A stretch of DNA of 64,000 nucleotides, taken from positions 62,001 through 126,000 of the forward strand of contig CAIMLR010000036.1 of the NCBI GenBank assembly GCA_903842345.1, given 5' to 3'. This document shows, piece by piece, positions 8,632 to 16,386 of this stretch. Source of the stretch: an uncultured Myxococcales bacterium. Its GTDB lineage: Bacteria; Myxococcota_A; UBA9042. Numbering within the stretch: the first letter of the stretch is position 1; the number at the start of each line of letters is the position of its first letter. A program made the position numbers and the translations under genes. The notes beneath the pieces were generated by a model. That model saw only the letters and a list, made by a program, of their open reading frames with translations. It made no database searches and was not told the DNA's origin.

Positions 8632-9051
8632 GGGCGACTCCTGAGCGCGACGACCTTGGTCGCCGCAGTGATTGGCCGTCTGCACGGCACATCAGGAGAG
8701 CATTGCAAGCGGCTTGCCAAGCGCTGAGAAAATCCGCTTTCTCCTGTATCCGCAAATGGTTGGATGTTTCCAGTCGCACAGGCACGCGCGGCGGACGGCG
8801 CAGAAAACGACAGCAATGTCATGGCTGTGGATGGCCCGAACGCCAGTTCGTCTGCCAAGATGGCATTTGATGCGGAACTTCAGCGGGTTGGGCGTTGACG
8901 GGCGCTGTGACTTTTGGATCAGGCCAGCCGATTCTCGCCACCTGTTGACAACCCCACAGGGACCTTTATCCTTTTGCGCGAACCGGCTGTCGATGCGATT
9001 TAGATTCGTGTGCGACAGGCCACCAACGAAATGACTTGGAGGATTCTCACT
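8632..9051. other. 420-bp divergent intergenic region
   Basis: No convincing gene lies here. The part near the sigma gene carries two perfect dyads, GCAAG-N3-CTTGC (8705-8717) and GAGAAA-N6-TTTCTC (8726-8743), 74-112 bases upstream of the sigma-factor ATG. The part near 9052 holds a good promoter for the lipoprotein. The remaining roughly 200 bases show nothing I can interpret. Confidence 0.5.
8945..8972 (+). promoter_or_regulatory. Candidate sigma-70 promoter of the first tandem lipoprotein
   Basis: TTGACA (8945-8950) and TATCCT (8967-8972) are separated by 16 bases and lie about 80 bases upstream of the ATG at 9052. The perfect -35 suggests constitutive, fairly strong expression. Confidence 0.55.
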
Positions 9052-9819
9052 ATGCTGAATTTCAATCGTATCCTGATGACGGTCTGCGCGACGTCGTCCA
9101 TGGTCCTGGCCGCTTGCGGCGCGACGACCGCCGCTGACGGCGACGCCACCGACGGCACCAGCTCGGACGCCACCACCGGCGACACCGCCACTGACACCGC
9201 GATGGGCGACATGTCCATGGGCACCACCTACAAGTCGATCGTGATTTGGGACAAGTCCGCGGACCCGTCCTTCATCAACGGCAAGTGCGGCTCGAGCCCG
9301 GGCGCGGACATCGACGCCGTCGGTCTGTACCGCGCGGGCAAGCTGATCGCTGTCGGCAAGCCCGGCACCGCGAGCTACGTGACCTCGGCCGCGTCGACCT
9401 GCACCGACACCAAGAACATTCCGTCGACTGCGGAAGGCCCGCTGAACGGCCACGTGTACGCGTCGAACCCCGACACCGGCTACATCAGCCTGAACGGCGG
9501 CTCGCTCGAGATCCAGTTCGGCGCGTGCGTCACCGGCACCAAGATCACCGACTGTGACGGCGCTGGCGCCCTGACGGAAGTGATGTCGGGCGACGAGATC
9601 GACGTGTGGGAAGTGGACACGTCCTACAAGGCTGGCAGCGGCACGGCGGCTGACGGCAACGCGTACAGCGGTTGCGTCTGCTACGCCGACGAGTACGAAG
9701 TCGATGCCCGCCCGGCCGTGGGCGTGGACACCGGTTCGGTCGCGCTGCCCAAGGCTGGCGACGGCAACTCGGCTGACAAGAAGTGGTACGCCGGTTCGAC
9801 CACGGTCAAGATCCCGTAG
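9052..9819 (+). CDS. Secreted lipoprotein of an unrecognised family, tandem copy 1
   Basis: Lipoprotein of 255 residues. The ATG at 9052 follows a GGAGGA ribosome-binding site and opens a signal peptide with lipobox VLAAC. An Asp/Thr/Ala-rich linker of about 30 residues leads to a domain of about 190 residues with motifs DPSFINGKCGSSPGADID, LYRAGKLIAVGKPGTA, LDTGYISLNGG-like DTGYISLNGG, GDEIDVWEVD and CVCYADEYEVD. Paired cysteines suggest disulfides. I do not recognise the family. The next gene encodes a close paralogue; both end in a W/YAGxxTVxIP motif, suggesting a compact beta-rich fold. A strong terminator follows, so it can be transcribed alone. Confidence 0.85.
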   Translation: MLNFNRILMTVCATSSMVLAACGATTAADGDATDGTSSDATTGDTATDTAMGDMSMGTTYKSIVIWDKSADPSFINGKCGSSPGADIDAVGLYRAGKLIAVGKPGTASYVTSAASTCTDTKNIPSTAEGPLNGHVYASNPDTGYISLNGGSLEIQFGACVTGTKITDCDGAGALTEVMSGDEIDVWEVDTSYKAGSGTAADGNAYSGCVCYADEYEVDARPAVGVDTGSVALPKAGDGNSADKKWYAGSTTVKIP

Positions 9820-9844
9820 TCTGACCTGAGCGCTTGACGCAGCG

Positions 9845-9883
9845 GAGGGCATCGTTGGCAACAACGGTGCCCTTCGTGTTTTT
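9845..9883 (+). terminator. Intrinsic terminator after the first tandem lipoprotein
   Basis: The stem GGGCA-t-CGTTG and CAACG-g-TGCCC closes a GCAA tetraloop with one mismatch and is followed by TTCGTGTTTTT. This is the clearest rho-independent terminator in the window. It separates the two lipoprotein paralogues transcriptionally. Confidence 0.8.
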
Positions 9884-9930
9884 GGCTTGACCGCCGGACG
9901 TGCTACTGTCGCGCGGTCTGGAGGTCGTCC

Positions 9931-10695
9931 ATGTTCGTCCGCGCCCGCGTTGCTCTTGGCCTTGTCTGCGCGGCCATCCTCGGCTGCGGCGCCAGTCAAA
10001 GCGCGTCGGATCTGGATGCTTCCGGCCCCGACGGCTGCACCCTCGCGATTCCCGTCGCGGACGCGGTCGCCGACGCCGGAGACGCTTCCGCAACCGCGGC
10101 GGGCTACACCGCGATCACAATCCGCGACCGATCAGCCGACCCTGCGTTCATCAACGGCAAGTGCGGCAGCAGCCCCGGCGCGGACATCGACTGCGTCGGG
10201 CTCTACCGGGATGGCAAGCTGATCGCGGTCGGCAAGCCCGGAACGGCAGCCTTCGCGCCCGCGCCCAACGCGACGTGCGCCAATCCACGTGACGTCACCG
10301 CGGCGACGGCGGAAGGCGCGCTCGATGGCCACGTCTACGGCGATCCGCTGCTCGACACGGGCTACATCAGCCTGAACGGCGGCGCGCTGACGCTCCAATT
10401 CGGCGCCTGCTCCGGCGCCAGCAACATCACGAATTGCCACGGCGAAGGCGGCGTCGTCACCGTGCTACCCGGCGACGAGATCGACGTGTGGGAAGTCGAC
10501 TCTGGCTACCTCACCGGCAGCAGCACCGCGGCCGACGGCAACGCGTGGAGCGGCTGCACGTGCTACGCGGACGAATACGAGGTCGACCTCACACCCAGCG
10601 CCGGCGGCCCACCCATCACCCTGCCCCGGGGCTGCGGCGGAAACGGCATAGGCGGACGCTGGTACGCCGGCACCGCGACCGTCGCGATTCCATGA
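9931..10695 (+). CDS. Secreted lipoprotein of an unrecognised family, tandem copy 2
   Basis: Paralogue of the preceding gene, 254 residues. GGAGGT precedes the ATG, the signal peptide ends in lipobox AILGC, and the Asp/Ala-rich linker differs from copy 1. The core domain is nearly collinear with copy 1: DPAFINGKCGSSPGADID, LYRDGKLIAVGKPGTA, DTGYISLNGG, GDEIDVWEVD and GCTCYADEYEVD. It has an extra cysteine in GADIDCVG, where copy 1 has Ala. Conserved core with divergent linkers suggests a duplication under selection on the domain. Function unknown. Confidence 0.85.
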   Translation: MFVRARVALGLVCAAILGCGASQSASDLDASGPDGCTLAIPVADAVADAGDASATAAGYTAITIRDRSADPAFINGKCGSSPGADIDCVGLYRDGKLIAVGKPGTAAFAPAPNATCANPRDVTAATAEGALDGHVYGDPLLDTGYISLNGGALTLQFGACSGASNITNCHGEGGVVTVLPGDEIDVWEVDSGYLTGSSTAADGNAWSGCTCYADEYEVDLTPSAGGPPITLPRGCGGNGIGGRWYAGTATVAIP

Positions 10696-10742
10696 TGCGG
10701 CTCCGGATGGTTTTTACCGGGCAAAATCGCCAGTGGCTGGAC

Positions 10743-11585
10743 ATGGCCGAGAACCGCGCTAGCATGCGCAGACGGTCGCGCGCGCGGTCCGAGGTTTGGG
10801 TGCGTCGGAATTCCTGGCACAACTTGCTGCTGATCCTGGTGTTGCTGGCGCTGCCGGCGACGGCGATGGCTGCGCGTCACAAGGCCAGAGCCAAGCCGGC
10901 GACGCAAAAAGCGCCCGCGATGGACGCCAAACCGGACGCGAAGGCGGACGGCAAACCGGAACCGAAACCCGAGGCCAAGGGTCCAGTCGACGCCGATGCT
11001 GAGTACGGTCCGTCGGTCGACGCGCAGGACGGCCCGGCGTATGAGCCGGTTGAGAGCGGAACGCCAGTGGGCGAGGACGCGCTGCGCCTTGGGCCGTTTG
11101 TCGCGCCGCCCAAGCCGTTTCCATTTCCGCTGCTCGGCGACGATCGCCAGAAAGAAGTATTCGTCGACCGCGAAGGCAAGCTCTACAAGGATCGCCCCTA
11201 CAGCGGCCAAGTCCCCGACTGGAATAGCGAAGTCCCGTCCAACGCCACCGGCCGCTGCAAGGTTGAACCGCAGATGCTGACGTGGGTCGGCTTTCAGAAC
11301 ACGGCCGATGCGTCGCGTGTCTACGTCCAGTTGGAACACGAGGCCTGCGGCTACGTCTACCGACCCGACGACGCGCACATCGTGATCGACTTGCCGCAGG
11401 TCGCCATCGCCAATCCCAACTTGCGGCGGGAGATCCTGACGGGCGCCTTTCCGACCCAGATCGACTTCATCCGCGCGGAAGACGTCGTCGGCCGCGGCAC
11501 CCGCATCGTGATTTCGCTCAAGGACAAGCGCAGCTACCTGTCCGCGCACTTGGGCCGCTACGTCTTTGTCGACATTCCGCGCTAG
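10743..11585 (+). CDS. Exported protein with an AMIN-like C-terminal domain
   Basis: Protein of about 280 residues with an N-terminal hydrophobic segment (LLLILVLLALPATAMAA) acting as signal or anchor, then a Lys/Pro/Asp-rich linker (KPDAKADGKPEPK). The C-terminal 110 residues contain TWVGFQNTADASRVYVQL, AHIVIDLPQVAI and GTRIVISLKDKRSYL, the strand pattern of AMIN-type domains that localise envelope proteins to peptidoglycan or secretin complexes. The start is uncertain: ATGs at 10692 (overlapping the previous stop), 10743 and 10764 are in frame. I prefer 10743 because the earliest start puts the hydrophobic segment unusually far in. Confidence 0.65.
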   Translation: MAENRASMRRRSRARSEVWVRRNSWHNLLLILVLLALPATAMAARHKARAKPATQKAPAMDAKPDAKADGKPEPKPEAKGPVDADAEYGPSVDAQDGPAYEPVESGTPVGEDALRLGPFVAPPKPFPFPLLGDDRQKEVFVDREGKLYKDRPYSGQVPDWNSEVPSNATGRCKVEPQMLTWVGFQNTADASRVYVQLEHEACGYVYRPDDAHIVIDLPQVAIANPNLRREILTGAFPTQIDFIRAEDVVGRGTRIVISLKDKRSYLSAHLGRYVFVDIPR

Positions 11586-11629
11586 GTTTCTCGCGCGCAC
11601 CTCCGACGAACAACTGCGACAAAACTACC

Positions 11630-12973
11630 GTGACTGACACACCGCCACCGAAACAACCCGCGCGTTCCAAGGCCAGGCCGCGGAAATCCGCGAATCTTCA
11701 GACGGATTTGCCGCTGCTGGAAACGCCGCCGATCGCGGCGCCGCCAGCCCCCGCGCCGCCGCCGCCGCCCCTCGTCATGCCGGTTGCGCCTGTCGTGAAG
11801 CCGGTGACGCCCGTCGCGCCCACTGCGCTGGCTGACCGCGCGGCCCGCTACAATCGCCACCGATCGCCGCTGGACGATCGGCCGTTGGCGCAACAGATGC
11901 CGCAAACCCAGCCGGAACCGCGGCCGCTGGCGCCAGCGCGCCCGTATCTGCACCCGCGCGCGCCCGAGCCGGTCCACGTGGACGAGTCCAAGCCCAAGGC
12001 GCTCGACATGGCGGCGATCGCGCTGCGCAACCGGCAAGCCCGGGACGCGGCGCGCGACGAGAGGCCGATGGCCCATCCGGTGCCGATGCCCTCCGCGCGG
12101 CAACGCCACGAGCGCCCGGAGATCGCGACGCCCAAGCCGGAGCCGACGAGGCCGCGTGACGACACGATGTTGGCCCGCGCCGCCCGCCACAACACGCTGC
12201 TGCGCGACGAGCAGGAACGCAGTCAAGCGCTGGCGCAGAAGCCGGTGGAGACCAAGGCGCCTGTGCCGCAGCGGCAGAAGCAGGAGCCGGACGCGCAGTC
12301 GATGGTCGGTCGCGCTGCGGATGCGACGAAGCGGCGGCGACAAGCGCTGGGCGGACCACTGCCCGCGGAGACCGCGGAGGAAATGGCGGCGCCGCCGGTG
12401 CATTTGGCGACGACGGCGTTTGTGCTGATCAGCCGGAACGACGGCGGGCGGGTTGTCGATCGGCTTACGGCATGGCGCGCGCTGATCGAGGCGCCGGATG
12501 TGCGCTGGTGGCTTCTGGATTTGGGATCGGTGGATGACAGCGTCGCCCATGCGGAGGCGCTGCACGCGCAGGTCGTGGTGATTCCGGGGGGTACGGTCGC
12601 CCCCATGGCGACGCTTGCGGCGCTGCTGCGACGGGTCGATGCCGACACGGTCATCCTCGCGGATGCGGACGCGCTGCCGGACCGGCGGGCGCTGCGGGTG
12701 CTGGCGGATGTGCGCGCGGGTCGCCCGGTGTCCGCGGCGCCATCGGATCGGCCCGGCGTGCTGGCGATCGACCGCAAGGCTTGGCAGCGCGATGGTTTTG
12801 GCTCCGCGACCGATCTGGCGACGTGGACAGGCAAGCCCCAGCCGGGCGCCGTGCCGCTGCTGGCCGCGACGGGGCCTTTCATTCCGCGCCTGCTGCACGC
12901 GCCCAAGGCCATGCAATTGCTGGCGATGGCCCAGCCGCTGGTGCGCCGCCTGCGCAAGCTGCTCAACCGCTAG
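11630..12973 (+). CDS. Long Pro/Ala/Arg-rich protein with a glycosyltransferase-A-like C-terminal domain
   Basis: Protein of 447 residues from a GTG start at 11630. The first 260 residues are low-complexity, rich in Pro, Ala and Arg, with repeated short phrases of the type LADRAARYNRHR, AIALRNRQARDA and ARAARHNTLLRDE. The C-terminal 185 residues resemble a GT-A (family 2-like) fold: FVLISRNDGGRVVDRL, LLDLGSVDDSVAHA (compare D-x-S-x-D-x-T), and VILADADALPDRRAL with a DxD-like cluster. There is no membrane segment. Substrate unknown; it may be a degenerate or regulatory glycosyltransferase. It follows the AMIN-like gene by 44 bases. Confidence 0.6.
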   Translation: MTDTPPPKQPARSKARPRKSANLQTDLPLLETPPIAAPPAPAPPPPPLVMPVAPVVKPVTPVAPTALADRAARYNRHRSPLDDRPLAQQMPQTQPEPRPLAPARPYLHPRAPEPVHVDESKPKALDMAAIALRNRQARDAARDERPMAHPVPMPSARQRHERPEIATPKPEPTRPRDDTMLARAARHNTLLRDEQERSQALAQKPVETKAPVPQRQKQEPDAQSMVGRAADATKRRRQALGGPLPAETAEEMAAPPVHLATTAFVLISRNDGGRVVDRLTAWRALIEAPDVRWWLLDLGSVDDSVAHAEALHAQVVVIPGGTVAPMATLAALLRRVDADTVILADADALPDRRALRVLADVRAGRPVSAAPSDRPGVLAIDRKAWQRDGFGSATDLATWTGKPQPGAVPLLAATGPFIPRLLHAPKAMQLLAMAQPLVRRLRKLLNR

Positions 12974-12979
12974 TCGCGC

Positions 12980-14281
12980 CTACTCTTTGGCCTTTTGCGC
13001 CTTGAGCTCGCCAGAACCCTGCGACGGCGCGGTCTTGGCCCGCTGGGACGGCGGCGTCTCCTGCAGGCTCTGCGCCCGCTTGCGCGCCACGACCTGCGCC
13101 TGCGCGGCTTTGAGCGCCTGCTGCGCGGCCTTGGCGATCTTGTCCTCGCCGGCATTTTGCGCCGCCACGACAAGCTGCTTCAGCGCCACAACCCGCTCCT
13201 CCGGCGTCTGCGCGTCCTCCACGGACTGCCGCCAGCGCTCCACCGCGTCCGCGGCAGCTTTTCCCGCAACCTGATTGCGCGTGCCAGCGTTGCGCGTCTC
13301 CGCGTTGTCCTTCTGCTGCGGCTCGGCGGCCATCTGCGCGGCAACTGGCGCGTTGTCCTGAGCCGCTTGCGCCCCGCTCGCCGGCGTCCGATAGCCCGCG
13401 CGTTCGTTGGCGACATCCAGTTTGGCCTGCTCCAGGTTGGCGAGGTTGGCCTTCTTCCCTGCATTGTCGCGGTCATTGGATGCCGTCGCGGCCTGCAGGG
13501 TTTCATCGGCCGCAGCAACTTCCGCCTTGGCTTTCCCCGCGCTGGGCTTCTGTTCCGCGTCCGCCGCCACTTCGCGCTTGGCCAGCTCTTCGCGTGGCGC
13601 CGCGTGGCCGGTCGGCGCATCGGCGGGGGACGGCCCCAGCGACGCCGTCTGCGCTTCGATTGTCCGCATCGGCCTTGCCATGGGCGCGGCGGGCGGGGCC
13701 GCGGCAGCCGGCACTTCCGGGGCTGCAACGACGGCGGGCGGTTCGGGCGTCGGTGCAGCAGCAGGCGCAGGGGCCGCGGGCGCCGGGTCTTGTGCCGCAA
13801 GCGCGGGCGCGGCGGGCTTGGCGACTTCCGGAGCCGCTTGCACGGTCGGCGCGTCTGCCATCGCAACGGCGCTGTCCTCGTGGGCGCCCGCCAAAGGCGC
13901 GTCCTCATGCCGCACAGACACAGCGACAAGCACTGCCGCCGCCGTCACCGCCGCCAGCAGCGGCCCCGGTCGCATGATCCAACTCAGCGCGCGCACCAGC
14001 GGCGATTGCGCGTTCAGCCGCGCCGCGTGTTCCTGCGCGCCCAGGGCGGCCGCGGTCAGCACCACGGAACGCACACCCAGCGCCACGTCGCCCTGCGGCA
14101 GGTTCGCGACGCGCTGGTGCAGCGAAACGTAAGCGCTCAACTCCGCCGCGGCGATTTCCGCCTCCAGCGCTGCATCCTCAGCAGTTGCAGCGTGACCGGC
14201 AACGCGACGCTCGTAGGCATCGACAACAGCCGCATCCACGCGCTCTTGCGCTGTGTTTTCTGTGGCTTGCCGCCGTGTCAT
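12980..14281 (-). CDS. Membrane-spanning candidate anti-sigma factor
   Basis: Protein of 433 residues encoded 78 bases downstream of an ECF sigma factor and in the same direction, the standard arrangement for an anti-sigma partner. Residues 1-100 are a helical cytoplasmic part (VDAYERRVAGHAATAEDAALEAEI). One membrane segment follows near 103-125 (GPLLAAVTAAAVLVAVSV). The outer part is a long Ala/Pro-rich linker and a charged helical tail (QALKAAQAQVVARKRAQ). It contains no cysteine, so it is not a zinc-type (ZAS) anti-sigma factor. The assignment rests on context and topology. Confidence 0.65.
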   Translation of the reverse strand: MTRRQATENTAQERVDAAVVDAYERRVAGHAATAEDAALEAEIAAAELSAYVSLHQRVANLPQGDVALGVRSVVLTAAALGAQEHAARLNAQSPLVRALSWIMRPGPLLAAVTAAAVLVAVSVRHEDAPLAGAHEDSAVAMADAPTVQAAPEVAKPAAPALAAQDPAPAAPAPAAAPTPEPPAVVAAPEVPAAAAPPAAPMARPMRTIEAQTASLGPSPADAPTGHAAPREELAKREVAADAEQKPSAGKAKAEVAAADETLQAATASNDRDNAGKKANLANLEQAKLDVANERAGYRTPASGAQAAQDNAPVAAQMAAEPQQKDNAETRNAGTRNQVAGKAAADAVERWRQSVEDAQTPEERVVALKQLVVAAQNAGEDKIAKAAQQALKAAQAQVVARKRAQSLQETPPSQRAKTAPSQGSGELKAQKAKE

Positions 14282-14359
14282 CGTCCCCTCTCCGCCTGTT
14301 TGGCCCGGATCTACGCAATCCAGCCCGCGTCCAAAGTGTAGCGCATTTCGCGGCCCTGC

Positions 14360-14965
14360 TTACAGGAAGTCGCTCAACGCCTCCCGCAACTGCTTGAGCG
14401 CATAGCGCATTCGGCTCTTCACCGTGTTCTCGTTGCTCGCCGTCGCCTCCGCGATCTCGGCGAAACTCAGCCCGGACAGTTCGCGCAAGGCAAACACCTC
14501 CCGCTGCTCGTCGGGCAACTGCGCCATGGCCGCGTCAAACGCGGTCTGGAATTGGCGATCCGCGAGGTTGCGGCTCGCGTCCGTGCCAATGCTGTCGTTG
14601 GCGATGCGATCGCCCAGGGTGCGGTTGTCCTCGCTGCCCGTCGGCGCGTCGAGCGACGGCCCGGAGCGAAACCGATCGCGTCGCGACGCATCCACGCAGA
14701 GGTTGCGGGCGATTGTGTACAGCCAGGTGCGAAACTTGGCTTGGCCCTGAAAACTCGCGCCATTGCGCACCACCCGCAGGAACGCATCCTGCACGATGTC
14801 ATCCGGTCGCGCCGCTCCGCGCTGTTGGGCAAAGGCCCGCAGCGGCCGCGCGTGGCGGTCGTACAAAGTCGTCATGGCCCGCGCGTCACCGTTCTGGTAA
14901 CGCGCGAACAGCGTTTCATCGCTGACCGGCTCTTCGCCGAGGACCATCAGGAGCCAACTCAGCAC
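14360..14965 (-). CDS. ECF (RpoE-like) sigma factor
   Basis: Sigma factor of 201 residues with regions 2 and 4 only. Region 2: LFARYQNGDARAMTTLYDRH, DDIVQDAFLRV, FRTWLYTIARNLCVDASRR. Region 4: LPDEQREVFALRELSGLSFAEIAEATASNENTVKSRM, a typical helix-turn-helix. It would direct RNA polymerase to an envelope- or stress-related regulon and be held by the downstream membrane protein. The longest frame uses a GTG at 14965 preceded by GAGGTGAT; an ATG at 14947 (MVLGEEPVSD) is an alternative. Confidence 0.92.
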   Translation of the reverse strand: MLSWLLMVLGEEPVSDETLFARYQNGDARAMTTLYDRHARPLRAFAQQRGAARPDDIVQDAFLRVVRNGASFQGQAKFRTWLYTIARNLCVDASRRDRFRSGPSLDAPTGSEDNRTLGDRIANDSIGTDASRNLADRQFQTAFDAAMAQLPDEQREVFALRELSGLSFAEIAEATASNENTVKSRMRYALKQLREALSDFL

Positions 14966-15044
14966 CCATCACCTCAGACGCGCGAGGCGCCCGTTCGATC
15001 TATCCGCGCCGAACAGTAGCAAGATCGGCTGCTTGGGCCAAGCC

Positions 15045-16292
15045 TCAGGACTTGCGCAGCCGAACGACCGCTTCCACGTGTGGCGTGTGCGGAAACGCGT
15101 CGATGACGACCGCGGATTGGACCGCGTAGCCCGCACCCTGCAGCAGTTGCACGTCACGCCGCAGCGTATCCATGGCGCACGAAACGTAGACGATGTGCTC
15201 CGGCCCTTCCATCGCCGCTTGCTGACAGACGCCGCGCGCACCCGCACGGCCGGGATCCAGCAGCCAAAGCTCGCCCGGCACAGCCGCATCGACGAGCTCA
15301 TCGACGTCGCCGCAGAACAATTGCACCTCGGGCGCGGCCGCGAGTGTCGCACGGGCGCGGGTGACGGCGTCCGGATCGCGCTCGATCGTGCGGATCACGG
15401 GCGCGCGACCGATGCACAGCGTGCTCAAGTTGCCTGAACCGGCGAAGAATTCCTGGATGCGTGGCACCGGGCCAATCGCGTCGAACGCTTCAACCACCGT
15501 CTGACGAATCGCGCGGTTGCCCGCTTCCGTCGCTTGGCAAAAGCCCGCCGCATCGACGCGCACGGGCCACTGCCCAACCGTCTCCGGCAACGTCACTTCC
15601 GCCAGCCCCGCTTCCTCCGTGAAGCGCCCAAGGGACAGCTTGATCCCCGCGACGCCCAACTCGTTGAGCAGGTTGGCCGCTTGCGGCATGAGGCGAAAAT
15701 CGTTCGGCAGACCGTGCAGGGACAGCAGGACGCCTTCGACGCCCTCCACCGCATACGCCTCGCCCGTCTTCAGCCACGGCCGCGCGACGTCCGGCAGCTT
15801 CTGGAGCAACCGGCTGAGCGCTTCAGTCAGGACGAGACAATCGTCCACTTCCGCGATGTCATGCGACGCGCGCGCCATCATGCCCGCCACGAGCTTGCCC
15901 TTTTCATGGCGCAAATGCAGGCGCACCCGCCGCCGATGCCGCCACGGCTCGATGGGCTGCGCCGCGATCGCGACTTCCGCCGTCCGGCCCAAGGCGTGGC
16001 GCAGGAAGCTCGCTTTCTCAGTCTGTTGCGTCGTCAGGTCGATGTGCTGCCACGTGCAGCCGCCGCACTTCTCGAACACCGGGCACGGCGGCGCCTGACG
16101 ATGCGGCGATGGCGTCAGAATTTCAGCGATCTTGCCGCGCATCGTGCCGCTCTTTTGCGGCAGCTGCTCGATCAGCAGGCGATCGCCCGGCACGGCGTCC
16201 GGCACCAGCACGACGCGGCCGTCTTCCAGGCGGGCGATGCCGTCGCCCAGACCGCCCAGCGCCGTCACATCGACGATCGCCATCTCCGTCAT
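15045..16292 (-). CDS. RlmD/TrmA-family RNA (uracil-C5) methyltransferase
   Basis: Enzyme of 415 residues. The ATG at 16292 (MTEMAIVDV) is preceded by GAGAAG; an open frame extends upstream but is proline-rich noise over the neighbouring promoter. An N-terminal TRAM domain (LGDGIARLEDGRVVLVPDAVPGD) is followed by the [4Fe-4S] motif CPVFEKCGGCTWQH, then a SAM-binding fold with EFFAGSGNLS. The nucleophile region reads VYVSCAMDTLRRD, where relatives have SCNPATLARD, and the DPP motif is DPG. Probable target is a uridine in 23S rRNA, as for RlmD/RlmCD; the exact position cannot be inferred. Confidence 0.85.
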   Translation of the reverse strand: MTEMAIVDVTALGGLGDGIARLEDGRVVLVPDAVPGDRLLIEQLPQKSGTMRGKIAEILTPSPHRQAPPCPVFEKCGGCTWQHIDLTTQQTEKASFLRHALGRTAEVAIAAQPIEPWRHRRRVRLHLRHEKGKLVAGMMARASHDIAEVDDCLVLTEALSRLLQKLPDVARPWLKTGEAYAVEGVEGVLLSLHGLPNDFRLMPQAANLLNELGVAGIKLSLGRFTEEAGLAEVTLPETVGQWPVRVDAAGFCQATEAGNRAIRQTVVEAFDAIGPVPRIQEFFAGSGNLSTLCIGRAPVIRTIERDPDAVTRARATLAAAPEVQLFCGDVDELVDAAVPGELWLLDPGRAGARGVCQQAAMEGPEHIVYVSCAMDTLRRDVQLLQGAGYAVQSAVVIDAFPHTPHVEAVVRLRKS

Positions 16293-16325
16293 GCGCGACT
16301 TCTCGCGGGGTTTTGGCGGTGACAC

Positions 16326-16355
16326 TTGACGTGAACGGGGTCGCATCCCTAGCCT
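16326..16355 (+). promoter_or_regulatory. Candidate promoter of the OB-fold lipoprotein / methyltransferase pair
   Basis: TTGACG (16326-16331) and TAGCCT (16350-16355) with an 18-base spacer lie 32 bases before the ATG at 16387, in the short divergent gap to the RNA methyltransferase gene. The -10 match is weak. Confidence 0.35.
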
Positions 16356-16386
16356 CTGGGCGCCGCAGGACGGCGTGGGGACTGCG

